A DNA stretch of 64,000 nucleotides, from positions 339,298 to 403,297 of the forward strand of contig JADZEQ010000001.1 in assembly GCA_020850455.1 (NCBI GenBank), written 5' to 3'. Below, piece by piece: positions 63,995 through 64,000 of this stretch. Source of the stretch: Sphingomonadaceae bacterium (GTDB lineage Bacteria > Pseudomonadota > Alphaproteobacteria > Sphingomonadales > Sphingomonadaceae). How positions within the stretch are numbered: position 1 is the stretch's first letter; each line of letters opens with the position of its first letter. The notes below the pieces were generated by a model. That model saw nothing but the letters and a program-made list of their open reading frames with translations. It did no database searches and was not told where the DNA came from. Position numbers and translations under genes: made by a program.

Positions 63995-64000
63995 GTTTTC

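Overview
The window is a contiguous, GC-rich chromosomal core segment from an alphaproteobacterium, most likely a sphingomonad (Sphingomonadales). The grounds are the gene families and their order: a GapR/DUF2312 protein, a DUF1244 protein, a YebC-RuvCAB-YbgC-TolQRAB-Pal block, ileS-lspA-DUF3035, Dxs, a type 2 heme A synthase, a TonB-dependent receptor, an autotransporter protease and GTG/TTG starts with tight ATGA/TGATG junctions. I see no transposase, integrase, phage gene, CRISPR array or rRNA. Coding density is very high. The genus assignment is an inference from families, not from a marker gene.

Layout. 1-1783: end of sppA (+). 11516-1780 (-): a long central-metabolism operon, mdh-sucD-odhA-odhB-lpdA, followed by a PepSY membrane protein, a TRIC-type channel and an alpha/beta hydrolase. 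14604-11717 (-): sdhB, a hotdog thioesterase, zapE and a SnoaL-like protein. 14689-18649: a small cell-surface or nucleotide-sugar set (nucleotidyltransferase (-), flippase, ICMT-like methyltransferase, thymidylate-kinase-like kinase (+)). 18589-22582: an esterase (-), a metallophosphoesterase, and a lipocalin-like DUF7064-type protein coupled to a phosphotransferase (+). 22638-26159 (-): autotransporter serine protease. 26360-27336 (-): rplM-rpsI. 27469-31527 (-): a TonB receptor, a secreted unknown protein and heme A synthase. 31736-32670 (+): MerC-like protein and a Fur-family (Zur-like) regulator. 32815-33510 (+): a secreted protein with a duplicated domain. 33600-35561 (+): dxs.

43656-35578 (-): purE-purK-folA-dipeptidase-ribF-ileS-lspA-DUF3035 lipoprotein. 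43850 (+): a GGDEF protein. 52097-44518 (-): yebC-ruvC-ruvA-ruvB-ybgC-tolQ-tolR-tolA-tolB-pal. 52762-52134 (-): DUF1244 and gapR. 52799-54672 (+): pyk and a thioesterase. 60693-54669 (-): ftsK-lolA-xth-ribA-lipase-like protein. 60864-62126 (+): a UbiH-family hydroxylase. 63674-62137 (-): thioredoxin/TPR (CnoX-like) and a Lon-substrate-domain protein. 63920-63994 (+): tRNA-Gly(GCC).

How it works together. The left third makes most of the lower TCA cycle (malate dehydrogenase, the 2-oxoglutarate dehydrogenase complex, one succinyl-CoA synthetase subunit, one succinate dehydrogenase subunit). The partner genes sucC and sdhCDA are not in the window. The right half is envelope maintenance (Tol-Pal, LspA, LolA, FtsK), Holliday-junction repair and vitamin/nucleotide synthesis. 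I found no clear new defence or mobile system. The best leads for novelty are the duplicated-domain secreted protein (32815-33510), the lipocalin-like/kinase pair (20445-22582), the degenerate RibB-like half of RibA, the long structured region downstream of lolA (57285-57565), and the Fur-box-like site ahead of the TCA operon.
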